DNA of 64,000 nucleotides, from NCBI GenBank assembly GCA_010909165.1, contig MU008158.1, positions 3,063,478 to 3,127,477 on the forward strand, written 5' to 3'. The notes beneath the pieces were generated by a model. It worked only from the letters and a program-made list of their open reading frames with translations, was not told where the DNA came from and ran no database searches. This DNA is from Anthoceros angustus (taxonomy: Eukaryota > Streptophyta > Anthocerotopsida > Anthocerotales > Anthocerotaceae). The translations under genes were made by a program, and so were the position numbers. Positions within the stretch are counted from its first letter, which is position 1. Each line of letters opens with the position of its first letter. Shown here piece after piece: positions 22,980-34,203 of this stretch.

Positions 22980-25900
22980 GAGCCCTTTCAATGTCCGTCC
23001 GCCCCTCCTCCGCCCTCTGCGATGTTCCTCAAAGTCTCCACTTGAAAGGCGGCTGCCGGCCGTTCCCTTCCCTCTCCCGCTCGCCCCTCGATGTCGGAGG
23101 GCTCGTGATCGTCTCCACCTCCGACACTTCGCTTTCCTCCTTCCTCCATCGGATCCCCCCTCCGTCCTCTCCGCCTCGGCCCCTCCATCTCCCCTTGCAA
23201 GACGCCCCATCTCCCTCCGCCCGCCCACTGCCATACGCCCGGCCTCACCAAGACCCCCTCCGCCTCCTCGCCATCCTCTCATTGCCTGTGCCCCGGCCCC
23301 TCCGCCTGCCTCCCGCTCCGCCTCGGCCCGTCCCTCCTCCGCCCCTCCCTCCTCCTCCCACGCCCCTCCCTTCCTCCCACCCGCGCCCCACCCGCCCACC
23401 TCACTCGCACCGGATGGCGCTCACGGCCCCGCCTCCGCCCCTTCCTCCTTCCCGCTCCGCCCGCGCCGCCTCCCTCCCGCTCCGCCCGCCCGCGCCCTCC
23501 GCCGCCCTCACTCCGCCCCTCCTCCTCCTCCGCCCGCCTCCTCCTCCGCCCCTCTCCGCCCCTCGCCTCCCTCCCTCCCGCTCCGCCTCGGCCCGCCCCT
23601 CCGTCCCTCCATCCAACCCCATCGTCCGACCCCTGCTCACGCCGCCATCCACCCCGCCTCCTATCACCCTCATCTCCCCTCCTTCCCCTCGTGACACCGC
23701 CGCCTCATCGCGCCCCACTCGCGCCATCAATCCGACCATCATCAGGCGAACCCAACCCCGCCTGCCTCCGCCTCGGCCCCCATGATCACTGCGGTGTTTG
23801 GCGTACTCGGGCCTATCCTCCCACACCGCCTCGCTGCGAGCCCTTTCAATGTCCGTCCGCCCCTCCTCCGCCTCTGCGATGTTCCTCAAAGTCTCCACTT
23901 GAAGGCGGCTGCCGGCGTTCCCTTCCCTCTCCCGCCCGCCCCTCTGTTTGATGTCGGAGGGCTCAATCGTCTCCACCTCCGACACCGCTTTCCTCCTTCC
24001 TCCATCGGATCCCCCCTCCGTCCTCTCCGCGCCTCGGCCTCCATCTCCCCTTGCAGCCGCCCCATCTCCCTCCGCCCGCCACCCACCCGCCGGTGGCGGC
24101 CTCACCCGGCACCCCTCCGCCTCCTCGCCATCCTCTCATTGCCACATGCCCCGGCCCCTCCGCCTGCCTCGCACCCGCTCTGGGCCTCGGCCCCCCCTCC
24201 GTCCCTCCTCCGGTTCCCGCAGCCGCCCCTCCCTTCCTCCCACCCGCGCCCGCCCGCCCACCCCGCCCGCCCGCCCCTCACTCGCACCGGATGGCGCTCA
24301 CGGCCCGCCCCCCCTCGCCCTTCCTCCTTCCGCCTGCCCTCCTCCGCCTCCCGCTCGCGCCCTCCGGCCCCTCCGCCCCTCCCTCCTACCGCTCCGCCCC
24401 TCGCCCTCTCCGCCCCTCGCCTCCCTCCCTCCCGCTCCGCCTCGGCCCGCCCCTCCGTCCCTCCATCCAACCCCATCGTCCGACCCCTGCTCACGCCGCC
24501 ATCCACCCCGCCTCCTATCACCCTCATCTCCCCTCCTTCCCCCTCGTGACACCGCCGCCTCATCGCGCCCCACTCGCGCCATCAATCCGACCATCATCAG
24601 GCGAACCCAACCCCGCCTGCCTCCGCCTCGGCCCCCATGATCACTGCGGTGTTTGGCGTACTCGGGCCTATCCTCCCACACCGCCTCGCTGCGAGCCCTT
24701 TCAATGTCCGTCCGCCCCTCCTCCGCCTCTGCGATGTTCCTCAAAGTCTCCACTTGAAGGCGGCTGCCGGCGTTCCCTTCCCTCTCCCGCCCGCCCCTCT
24801 GTTTGATGTCGGAGGGCTCAATCGTCTCCACCTCCGACACCGCTTTCCTCCTTCCTCCATCGGATCCCCCTCCGTCCTCTCCGCGCCTCGGCCTCCATCT
24901 CCCCTTGCAGCCGCCCCATCTCCCTCCGCCCGCCACCCCACCCGCCGGTGGCGGCCTCACCCGGCACCCCTCCGCCTCCTCGCCATCCTCTCATTGCCAC
25001 ATGCCCCGGCCCCTCCGCCTGCCTCGCACCCGCTCTGGGCCTCGGCCCCCCCTCCGTCCCTCCCTCCGGTTCCCGCAGCCGCCCCTCCCCTTCCTCCCAC
25101 CCGCGCCCTCGCCCGCCCGCCCACCCGCCCCTCACTCGCACCGGATGGCGCTCACGGCCCGCCCCCCCTCGCCCTTCCTCCTTCCGCTCCGCCCCTCCTC
25201 CGCCTCCCGCTCGCGCCCTCCGGCCCCTCCGCCCCTCCCTCCTACCGCTCCGCCCCTCGCCCTCTCCGCCCCTCGCCTCCCTCCCTCCCGCTCCGCCTCG
25301 GCCCGCCCCTCCGTCCCTCCATCCAACCCCATCGTCCGACCCCGTTCACGCTTTGCCATCCACCCGCGCCTCGTCATCACCCTCATCTCCCCTCCTTCCC
25401 CACCGCCGTCTTCGCCCCTCATCGCGCGCCTCCGCTCAATCCGACCACCATGCAGGCAGACCCAACCCCGTTCTCGGCGTCCCCATGATCATGCGGTGTT
25501 TGGCGTACTCGGGCCTATCCTCCCACCGCCCTCGCTTGCGTGGTCTCCGGCGGGATTCACTACTTGGAGCGGTCGGGTTCGGCCGAGCACGCCACTTGTT
25601 CCATCTCGACAATGCGTGGTTTCCCTCATCTCGGCCGTATGTCGAATAATTCCGCTTTCACGCCACCGACAATTGTTCATGAAATGAACGCTATGTGCCT
25701 TATTCACTTGACGCTTTGGGTTGCCATCCACCCCCATGCCTAAGGACATTGATGCCTGCCTTGCTTCTTTCCACAAATCCACGATACAATGTTTCAAATA
25801 CCCTGACCCCACCATTATTCCTACGCCTTTCCACCCCACAACTCTACGGTGATAGGCCACTGGTGTGTGCACGTTGAAGAGAAACACGAGACTCTTTGTA

Positions 25901-27112
25901 GCAAGCAGCCCCCCTACACTCGGGAATTTCGGGCTCCCATATATCGCGCAGGTTTCGAGGATGACGTGAGCACTGCAAAGCCTCCTCTTCGCAAAGAAGC
26001 TCACTTGTCCACGACAAGACATACGCACCGGTTGTCAAGGAGAACGGCAACCGACATTGCCGCATCGGCACCCCTGACGCTGGCAATTGTCATTCGCCCC
26101 GCCGATCGCCGCATGCCATCGCCAACATGCCCATGTAGTCCGCCGCCCGTCCACACATCTAAGCGAACTGTCGGCGGCCCCATACACGATGCACTGAGTG
26201 TCACATCCCCACTCCACCCCGCAGCCCACCCATCGCCCTTTGCGGTGCGCGCATGCTCCTTTCGTAGGATGCATGGCGCCCGCAGCCCGCGGTGCACATC
26301 CCGGCTCGCTGCGAGCCCTTTCAATGTCCGTCCGCCCCTCCTCCGCCTCTGCGATGTTCCTCAAAGTCTCCACTTGAAGGCGGCTGCCGGCGTTCCCTTC
26401 CCTCTCCCGCCCGCCCCTCTGTTTGATGTCGGAGGGCTCAATCGTCTCCACCTCCGACACTTCGCTTTCCTCCTTCCTCCATCGGATCCCCCTCCGTCCT
26501 CTCCGCGCCTCGGCCTCCATCTCCCCTTGCAGCCGCCCCATCTCCCTCCGCCCGCCACCCCACCCGCCGGTGGCGGCCTCACCCGGCACCCCTCCGCCTC
26601 CTCGCCATCCTCTCATTGCCACATGCCCCGGCCCCTCCGCCTGCCTCGCACCCGCTCTGGGCCTCGGCCCCCCCTCCGTCCCTCCCTCCGGTTCCCGCAG
26701 CCGCCCCTCCCCTTCCTCCCACCCGCGCCCTCGCCCGCCCGCCCACCCGCCCCTCACTCGCACCGGATGGCGCTCACGGCCCGCCCCCCCTCGCCCTTCC
26801 TCCTTCCCGCTCCGCCCCTCCTCCGCCTCCCGCTCGCGCCCTCCGGCCCCTCCGCCCCTCCCTCCTACCGCTCCGCCCCTCGCCCTCTCCGCCCCTCGCC
26901 TCCCTCCCTCCCGCTCCGCCTCGGCCCGCCCCTCCGTCCCTCCATCCAACCCCATCGTCCGACCCCGTTCACGCTTTGCCATCCACCCGCGCCTCGTCAT
27001 CACCCTCATCTCCCCTCCTTCCCCACCGCCGTCTTCGCCCCTCATCGCGCGCCTCCGCTCAATCCGACCACCATGCAGGCAGACCCAACCCCGTTCTCGG
27101 CGTCCCCATGAT
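22980..27112. repeat. C-rich (plus strand) ~0.8-0.86 kb tandem units
   Basis: A landmark (GCGATGTTCCTCAAAGTCTC) recurs at ~23,020, ~23,876, ~24,732 and ~26,354, giving units of ~0.85 kb. Each unit is mostly CCCCTCCGCC-type low complexity with BamHI-like GGATCCCCC and CACTCGCACCGGATGGCG landmarks. Predicted proteins (Pro/Ala/Ser or Gly/Arg/Glu) are composition artefacts. I find no gene. Confidence 0.8.
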
Positions 27113-27905
27113 CATGCGGTGTTTGGCGTACTCGGGCCTATCCTCCCACCGCCCTCGCTTGCGTGGTCTCCGTGGGATTCACTACTTGGAGCAGCGGTCG
27201 GGTTCGGCCGAGCACGCCACTTGTTCCATCGACAATGCGTGGTTTCCCTCATCTCCGTATGTCGAATAATTCCGCTTTCACGCCACCGACAATTTGTTTC
27301 ATGAAATGAGCGTCATGTGCCTTATTCACTTGACGCTTTGGGTTGCCATCCACCCCCATGCCTAAGGACATTCATGCACCTTGCTTCTTTCCACAAATCC
27401 ACGATACAATGTTTCACCCCCATTATTCCTCGCCTTTCCACCCCACAACTCTACGGTGATAGGCCACTGGTGTGTGCGTTGAAGAAACACGAGACTCTTT
27501 GTAGCAGCCCCCTAAAATTTCGGGCTCCCATATCTTTGCGATGCTCGAGGATGGCGTGAGCACAAAGCCTCCTCTTGACAAAAGCTCACCTTGTCCACGT
27601 ACAAGACATCGCGATCAGGTTGTCAAGGAGAAAGCACCGACATTGCCGGGCGGCACCCCTCGTCGACTCGCGGGCAATTGTCATTCCCGCCGATCGCGCA
27701 TGCCATCGCCAACATGCCCATGTAGTCCCGCCCGGTCCACACATCTAGGCCGTCGTGGCGGTCCATACAGTATGCACCAGTGTCACATCCCCACTCCACC
27801 GGACCACCCATCGCCCTTTGCGGTCTGCGCGCATGCTCCCACCGTAGGATGCATGGCGATCGCGATTCGATCGAGCATCGTGTCCACCACCGTCGCATGG
27901 TACAC
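24690..27905. repeat. Higher-order duplication of ~1.6 kb (two copies)
   Basis: Copy 1 is ~24,690-26,300 and copy 2 ~26,300-27,905. Each is one C-rich unit plus ~800 bp of unique-looking DNA beginning GTGTTTGGCGTACTCGGGCC at ~25,497 and ~27,119. The unique part contains GGTTTCCCTCATCT and CCACAACTCTACGGTGATAG in both. Copy 2 is shortened by many small deletions. Confidence 0.75.
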
Positions 27906-29285
27906 GTGGTCGCGATCGAACCACCCACGTACACCGTCGACCATCGTCACCAAGCACGCGATGACTTTGCATCCGCCTCACCACACCACCATTGCGCACT
28001 CAACGCGGCCAACTCCATCGCCGCCGCATCCCTTCTCCTTCCGTGTTGGACCGCCCCAACCCACCAATCCGTAGCCGAGGCTCCTTGTTCTTCGCAGCCT
28101 CCGCAATTCAAATGTGTCCATGTGCTGAAATAGATACCCTCGGTGCATGTGCCGCAACCCCCGTCCACAACTGCATTGCCCACCTCTCATCCGGAGCATC
28201 CTCCACTGCATGGTTCCATCCTGCACGCACCAAAACCACCCACGAGTCCAAGCCCGCAGCCCTTGTCTCCTCCACCGAAGACATGCGCCACCATGTCCCA
28301 GTCCATCCGCTATGCGGGCGTGTCCGAATGTCGTCGGCAAGCGTTCGAACACCGGCATGGACGGCGATGATGTCGGCGTCCTCTACCCCGTCGTCATCGC
28401 GGAACGCTGCCGCCATCGCCGCCCACGCCCGCGGTCCTCGCTCGCTCCGCCCCAACGGATCCGCTACCGCTGTGGCCCCATCCTGCAAAAACACAGACGA
28501 GCCACCGCCTTCTTCGTTCCATGCTCAATGACCCTCCTTTCCTTAGCCTTTGCCCGCCCCAACTAACCCCACTGCTCACGCCCGCTCATGTGTCTTGCAT
28601 TGCCGACCGACCGCGATTGAAGTTCCCAATGTCCCTTCACCCAGGTTTCGTCGACTTGTTGTCGCGCCCCTCGGCGTCGTCGGAAGCAGTGGTCTGCTCG
28701 CCCGATGACCCGCCATGGCTCCACGATTTCCACAACTCGACCGTCGAGAATGGAGTGTCCTCCAACGGCGCGCATGGACTCTTCCTTCCGCTTGAAATTG
28801 AATAAGGCGGGCATCGCGATTTTCGGAGGCACCGCAGAGGCGCGATGTCATTGCTCCTCCGCCACACTTTAAGATTCCGCACGCCGCCACGTTGTCCTTC
28901 TCGACCGCGGTGCATTAATTCGCCTCCTTTTGTGTGCACAAGCTACCACCTTCGGCCCCACATACTCACAAGCGAACACAGCCAATGAACACGCAACTTG
29001 CACTCATCAATAATTACCAATGGGATGGCATTTCGGAAACATGTAGTCCACACTCCCAACTGAACATCACACATCACACAACGACTTGGCCACCTCTCTA
29101 CAATGGCTCGGCAATCTACGCTAGGCCATGCCATAAACCGTGTTGTGAGAAATGGCGGTCAGCACCCTCGCGCACATAGTGTCCTCGGAGTCATACAATG
29201 GAAGGAGCAATGTCCCGCTGCACGTCATGGCTGTGGGGAGCTGTCCTCCCGTCATCAATGGTACTTCAAACACCACAATTGGCGC
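27905..29285. other. GC-rich sequence without a supported gene
   Basis: About 1.4 kb. The longest minus-strand frame (28,108-28,494) has no recognisable motif. Near 28,600-28,900 overlapping frames exist on both strands. I regard this as TE-derived noncoding DNA, unassigned. Confidence 0.4.
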
Positions 29286-31215
29286 CCCTCACCAAAGAAC
29301 ACGCGGTCCGTTATGAAGGTGTATGCCGCTCGCAAAGACAACCTACGACTGGCGCGAACATGGTCTCATGGGGGTGCATGCCTCAAAGGTCGTCCTGCTG
29401 AAGTTATCTCGTACATCCTTGAGCACCGGAGAAAAGAAATCGACCACCTCCAAAGATAACGTGTTCACAATGGGCATCACCGCCCGAAAGGCCCAAGCTG
29501 CACCACAAGTCCGAACCCGTCCACAAGCCCCAACATGCAAGCACTTTTAAACAAGACCTCCTGCTAGCCTCTCGGACCATGCTCACCTCCATGCCAAGCC
29601 GCGGTCCCCGACGAAGGCGTGCAAAATGTCGAAAAACTCGGATCCCCACCGTGATGAGGGCAACGGCCTCCTTGATGGCCGCATGCCGGGTCCGCACTTG
29701 CCCATGAGGCCTTCTTCAAAGATAGACAACACACCCATCACCTCCGGTAGCACGCTTTCATGTCCGCCTTGAAGGCCTTCCTCAAGAACGATGAGCCCGC
29801 GATCTTGCCACACCTTCTCGACGCCCATCCGGCCGCCAAGGGCGTGTAATTGTGGCCACTGGCCATGGGGCATGACACTTGCACGCCGGCCGCGACCATG
29901 TACACGAGGTAGCCAAAGAACCGAGCCTGTGAGTCGAGGCCGTGTTAGAATGAAAGGCTGCAGCTATGATGAACACTCCACACACACGCGACTCACCACA
30001 CAATCGCCATCCGCGAGATGGACTTCCCTTTTGATGTGGTGCGGTCCCCGAGCCCCGGGGTTGTCCTCGCCTCAAACACGCGTTCATGAACATGGGATTC
30101 TCGCTGCATTGCCGCCATGCCTCGCCGCCGCGAGTCGGCCTCACAGTCAACCGCTCGCCCAACCCATGCCGGGTTGCGATCTTGGACATGGAACCGTGGA
30201 ACACAGACTTCCCATCACAATGTTGCTTGAAGAGGTCGAGGGGCCCGCAGACTGGCCGCCGCCTCACCAAAGAACACGCGTCCGTAATGAAGGTGTCTGC
30301 CGCCTGTCGCAAAGACAACCTACGACTCCGCGCGAACATGGTCTTCATAGGGGTGCATGCCTCAAAGGTCGTCCTGCTCGTGAAGTTATCACTGTACATC
30401 CTTGAGCACCGGAGAAAAGAACCGACCACCTCCAAAGATAACGTGTTCACAATGGGCATCACCGCCGAAAGGCCCAAGCTGCACCACAAGTCCGAACCCG
30501 CCCCACAAGCCCCCAACATGCAAGCACTTTTAAACAAGACCTCCTGCTAGCCTCTCGACCATGCTCACCTCCATGCTGCGGTCCCCGAAGGCGTGCAAAA
30601 TGTCGAAAAACTCCGGATCCCCACCGTGATGAGGGCAACGGCCTCCTTGATGGCCGCATGCCGGGTCCGCACTTGCCCATGAGGCCTTCTTCAAAGATAG
30701 ACAACACACCCATCACCTCCGGTAGCACGCTTCCCGCCTTGAAGGCCTTCCTCAAGAACGATGAGCCCGCGCATCTTGCCACACCTTCCGTGACGCCGTC
30801 CATCCGGCCGCCAAGGGCGTGTGCAATTGTGGCCACCATGGGGCATGACACTTGCACGGCCGCCAAAGACCATGTACACGAGGTAGCCAAAGAACCGAGC
30901 CTGTGAGTCGAGGCTGCGTGTTAGAATGAAAGGCTGCAGCTATGATGAACACTCCACACACACGCGACTCACCACACAATCGCTCATCCGCGAGACTTCC
31001 CTTTTGATGTGGTGCGGTCCCCGAGCCCCGGGGTTGTCCTCGCCTCAAACACGCAGTTCATGAACATGGGATTCGCCGCACGCCATGCTCGCCGATGCCG
31101 CGAGTCGGCCCCTCCAACTGCCTCCGCCTGCAACTACCCCCATGGGTTGCGATCGGACATGGAACCGTGGAACACAGACTTCCCATCACAATGTTGCTTG
31201 AAGAGGTCGACAGGC
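29285..31215. repeat. ~973-bp tandem duplication
   Basis: CACCAAAGAACACGCG recurs at ~29,290 and ~30,263, and CACAATGTTGCTTGAAGAGG at ~30,217 and ~31,190. Copies again differ by small indels and by occasional losses of 4-15 bases. Minus-strand frames of 140-251 residues run through it but show no domain I can name. Confidence 0.75.
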
Positions 31216-34140
31216 CCGTGATTCTGCCACACACCCGCAAATGTGAAAGTGGCCATGGCGGCGTATCTTGGGCACTTCAATCGAATGGCAAGAGGCGCAG
31301 GAGGTCCTACCTTCAAGACAATCCGCCTCTTACGCGGCTGCCTATGGATGGGCTCCAGTGGTATTTGTGAGGCGAACCGGCGATAGCGGAGTTGGCGGCA
31401 TCGTGGGCCTCTTGCGCCACTTCTGTGTAAACCGCCGACGCCTCCTCACAAATCGTTACGCTCGCCCGCGGGCGGGCGCTCTCTTCCATTCTCGGTGGCC
31501 GTGCGGCGCGGCAACTCCTCCTCATCAGCAGTGGCGGAGGTTGGTTGTGGCCCATGTCTCCAAAGAAGTCCTCGTGCTCTATGGCCCCGAGATCGAGGGC
31601 CGGGTCTACGCCTTCCAGCTTCAAGAGCCTCGCCCGCGGGCGGGCGCGATCGGCGAAGCCTTCTCTCGCCCCGACATCGTAAAGCTCCAACCCCGGACGC
31701 CACCACCGCCGCAGCAACCCCTCCGTGTCTATCCGATGTCCTCGCCGCCCATAATCGAGTGCACTTGGTCAACACCGCATGGTCCGGATTCCCCATCCTG
31801 CACTCTCTCTCGCGCCGCAGGATGTCGAAAAACATCTTGGCCTCACGCCGCGCATTCCGCTTCGCGCATGGGAGATGGTCGGCGCTTTCTTCGCAGCCTC
31901 CGGAGGACGGCAGACCGCCATGCCGCAACCGCTCGTATGTTTCGAATCGAGGCGGGTCTCGTCTTCGGCTTCAAGAGCCTGCAGGCGGTGCGATCGGCGA
32001 TGAAGCCTTCTCTTGTCGACATCGTAAAGCTCCAACCGGGGCCGACCGGTGCCGCAACCCCTCCGTGTCTGTCAGGTGTCACATCGCCTTCTCCATAATC
32101 GAGTGCACTTGGTCAACACGCGTGGTCGGATTCCCCATCCACACTCTCTCGCGCCTCGCGGGATGTCGAAAAACATCTTGGCCTCACGCTCGCGCATTCC
32201 GTTTCGCGCATGGGAGATGGTGGCGGCTTTCTTCGCGACCTCGGGAGGGGCCAGGCGGTGCCATGCCGCAACCGCTCGTATGTTTCGACAATCGCGCCCG
32301 ATGGCGGATGGCTGCGATCGCGTTCCCGCCTTTGGATGCTCCAACTCCCATCGATCAGCCACGGAGGGCGCCACCGCCTTTCATCTGCGGAATCGTCAAT
32401 GACTACGAAGGCCCCACTGCAGCGTAATGTGCCTCGAGTCGGCGATGACGCCCGGAAGCCACTTGGTCGGTCGGATCTCGCCGTCCGACCGGAGATCGAT
32501 CGCCGTCCACCACTTGTGTGCAGTACGTCATCTCCGTCGAAATCCGCTTCGCCGACGCCTCCTTCCTCCTCTTCAAGACCGCTTTTCGAGTTGCGGACCA
32601 TGAACGGCGCCATCGGGATACAGGATCCCAGACATACAAAAGCGCACCTTGCAAAACGTGAGCGCCTGTGATGCAAGCACGGCGGAACAGGCGGGTCATC
32701 TGTGAGGACTGCGGCGAATGCTGGCACCTTCGTTGCGCTCGATGAAGCAACCAGGCCCAAATTGCGGGGAAGGCGGAAGAGGCGCCACCGGTCCACGAGT
32801 GCGGCCGCACCCCCCGGTTCAAACTCCGCTCATACCGCCTCCCACGGGCATGGCAATGCAGATGCGTAACTCCACCATGCGATGCATTGCGGCAATCCTC
32901 CGACAAAGCGCCTCCCCATCGCCTCGGGTCCTAAGTGGATGGCCTCGTAATGCGATTCGCGAACTGATAGAGCTTCTTCATGTGCACCGCCGCCGCGACG
33001 CCCGCCCTCTCGCCGTCTCCCCTGTGAACCATAATCGGGTGATTGCGGCGTTGTGTGAGGGGATGTTTCCCATTGCCGCACGCATCGCAGGTGTTCCGGC
33101 CGTGGAGGGAACGTGCACCCCACCTCACTCCCGGAAGGTACCGCCCGGCCGCGCCTGCGTCGCCGATCCCGCAATGCACACTGCCAAGGGTCCGCTGCAC
33201 CGATACCGGTGTCCGCACACACCGGAGGGGTTGCGGATTGCCTCGCGACCGTGAATTCTAGCAGTGCGGAGGCTTGGAAACGCGATGAGGCCGACCTTGG
33301 CGATTTGATCGAAGACATTTGCATCCTCGCCGTGAGTTCACCCAATCTCCGAGAATGTCGCCACCGCCATCGCATGCAGATTCACCGCGACGGCGCCCGC
33401 CTCCTCGCCGCCATGTTTTCACTTGGATTGGTGCGAGTCCACCAAACAAAGATGGTGTGCCTTGGTCACGGCCTCCACGCGATTTCCAAGGGTGGGAGAT
33501 GGCGAGGGGGAAGGGCGTGTCCGCGATGATGGCGAACCAGCCGCCGAGCCGCAGGAAGATACGAGCGCCGCCTCCCGCCTTCACGCCTTCGCATGACAAG
33601 AGCGCAGAGGTTCATTATTTCGTGGAGTCGTGCCCCCAAACGCCTCAAACCCCGCTTAGGATTAACAGCAAATGCCCGCCTTTCTGCGCTGTACGGGAAA
33701 CACGACATTCATTACATCGGAAAGACGGAGATGGGCGCGCCGGTCGTGCCGCCGTCTCCTCCAGCATGCACCTCGTCGGATGGCCGCATTGTTTAAGGGC
33801 AGATGCTGGAGATGAGGACATGTTGCTTTAAACGCGCCCTTCTAGAAGACGCGTAGTTTATGTTTGAAGTATTACAGTGCGAGGGACCGGACAGAGGTCA
33901 GACAAGAATGCGGCCGCGACGCTTGGGGAAGACGCGGTCACATCTTCAGAACAGGGCCATGCTGCAATGGCAAGGCGTGAATAAGTGTTCGGTAAATTTC
34001 GCCTACAAAACATCGTCCGCTCACGTGAAGGGGGATTCCGACATGACCAAGGACGGCCGTGTTCTCGCTGTAGTACTATGTTTTGTCAAATCACTTCCTC
34101 CATACCATACTCAACCCAAGCATATATAGTGAATTTGTCC
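31215..34140. repeat. GC-rich repeat DNA with ~345-bp tandem units
   Basis: GCCGCAACCGCTCGTATGTTTCG-like sequence recurs at ~31,922 and ~32,268, and CGAGTGCACTTGGTCAACAC at ~31,759 and ~32,100, a period of ~345 bp over ~31,620-32,310. A divergent third unit may exist upstream (CCCGCGGGCGGGCGC at ~31,466 and ~31,635). 32,400-33,840 is not obviously repeated. From ~34,080 the composition turns AT-rich. No gene is supported. Confidence 0.55.
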
Positions 34141-34143
34141 TGG

Positions 34144-34146
34144 CAT
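34144..34146. repeat. Target-site duplication CAT, left
   Basis: The trinucleotide CAT directly abuts the left terminal inverted repeat and recurs at 59289-59291 directly after the right one. Three-base duplications are typical of CACTA (En/Spm) elements. Confidence 0.8.
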
Positions 34147-34173
34147 CCCTACTAGAAATGGCCCCTATGTTAC
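34147..34173 (+). repeat. Left terminal inverted repeat of the CACTA element
   Basis: 27 bases starting CCCTACTAGAAATGG and ending TATGTTAC. It pairs with 59261-59288 with one single-base indel in the C run. Confidence 0.92.
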
Positions 34174-34203
34174 GTTGTTGCAATTTTATGTTACACTTGT
34201 AAC
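34168..34203. promoter_or_regulatory. Left subterminal TGTTAC motifs
   Basis: TGTTAC at 34168-34173 and 34189-34194, plus TGTAAC at 34198-34203. These match, in inverted orientation, the GTAACA motifs of the right end. In En/Spm elements such short subterminal repeats bind the element's DNA-binding protein; this role is inferred here. Confidence 0.6.

Noticed and set aside
22980-27112. Several 150-420 residue open frames rich in Pro, Ala, Ser, Gly and Arg on both strands.
   Set aside because: They occur in two or three phases at once over a C-rich minisatellite, contain no domain, and change phase between tandem copies; composition artefacts.
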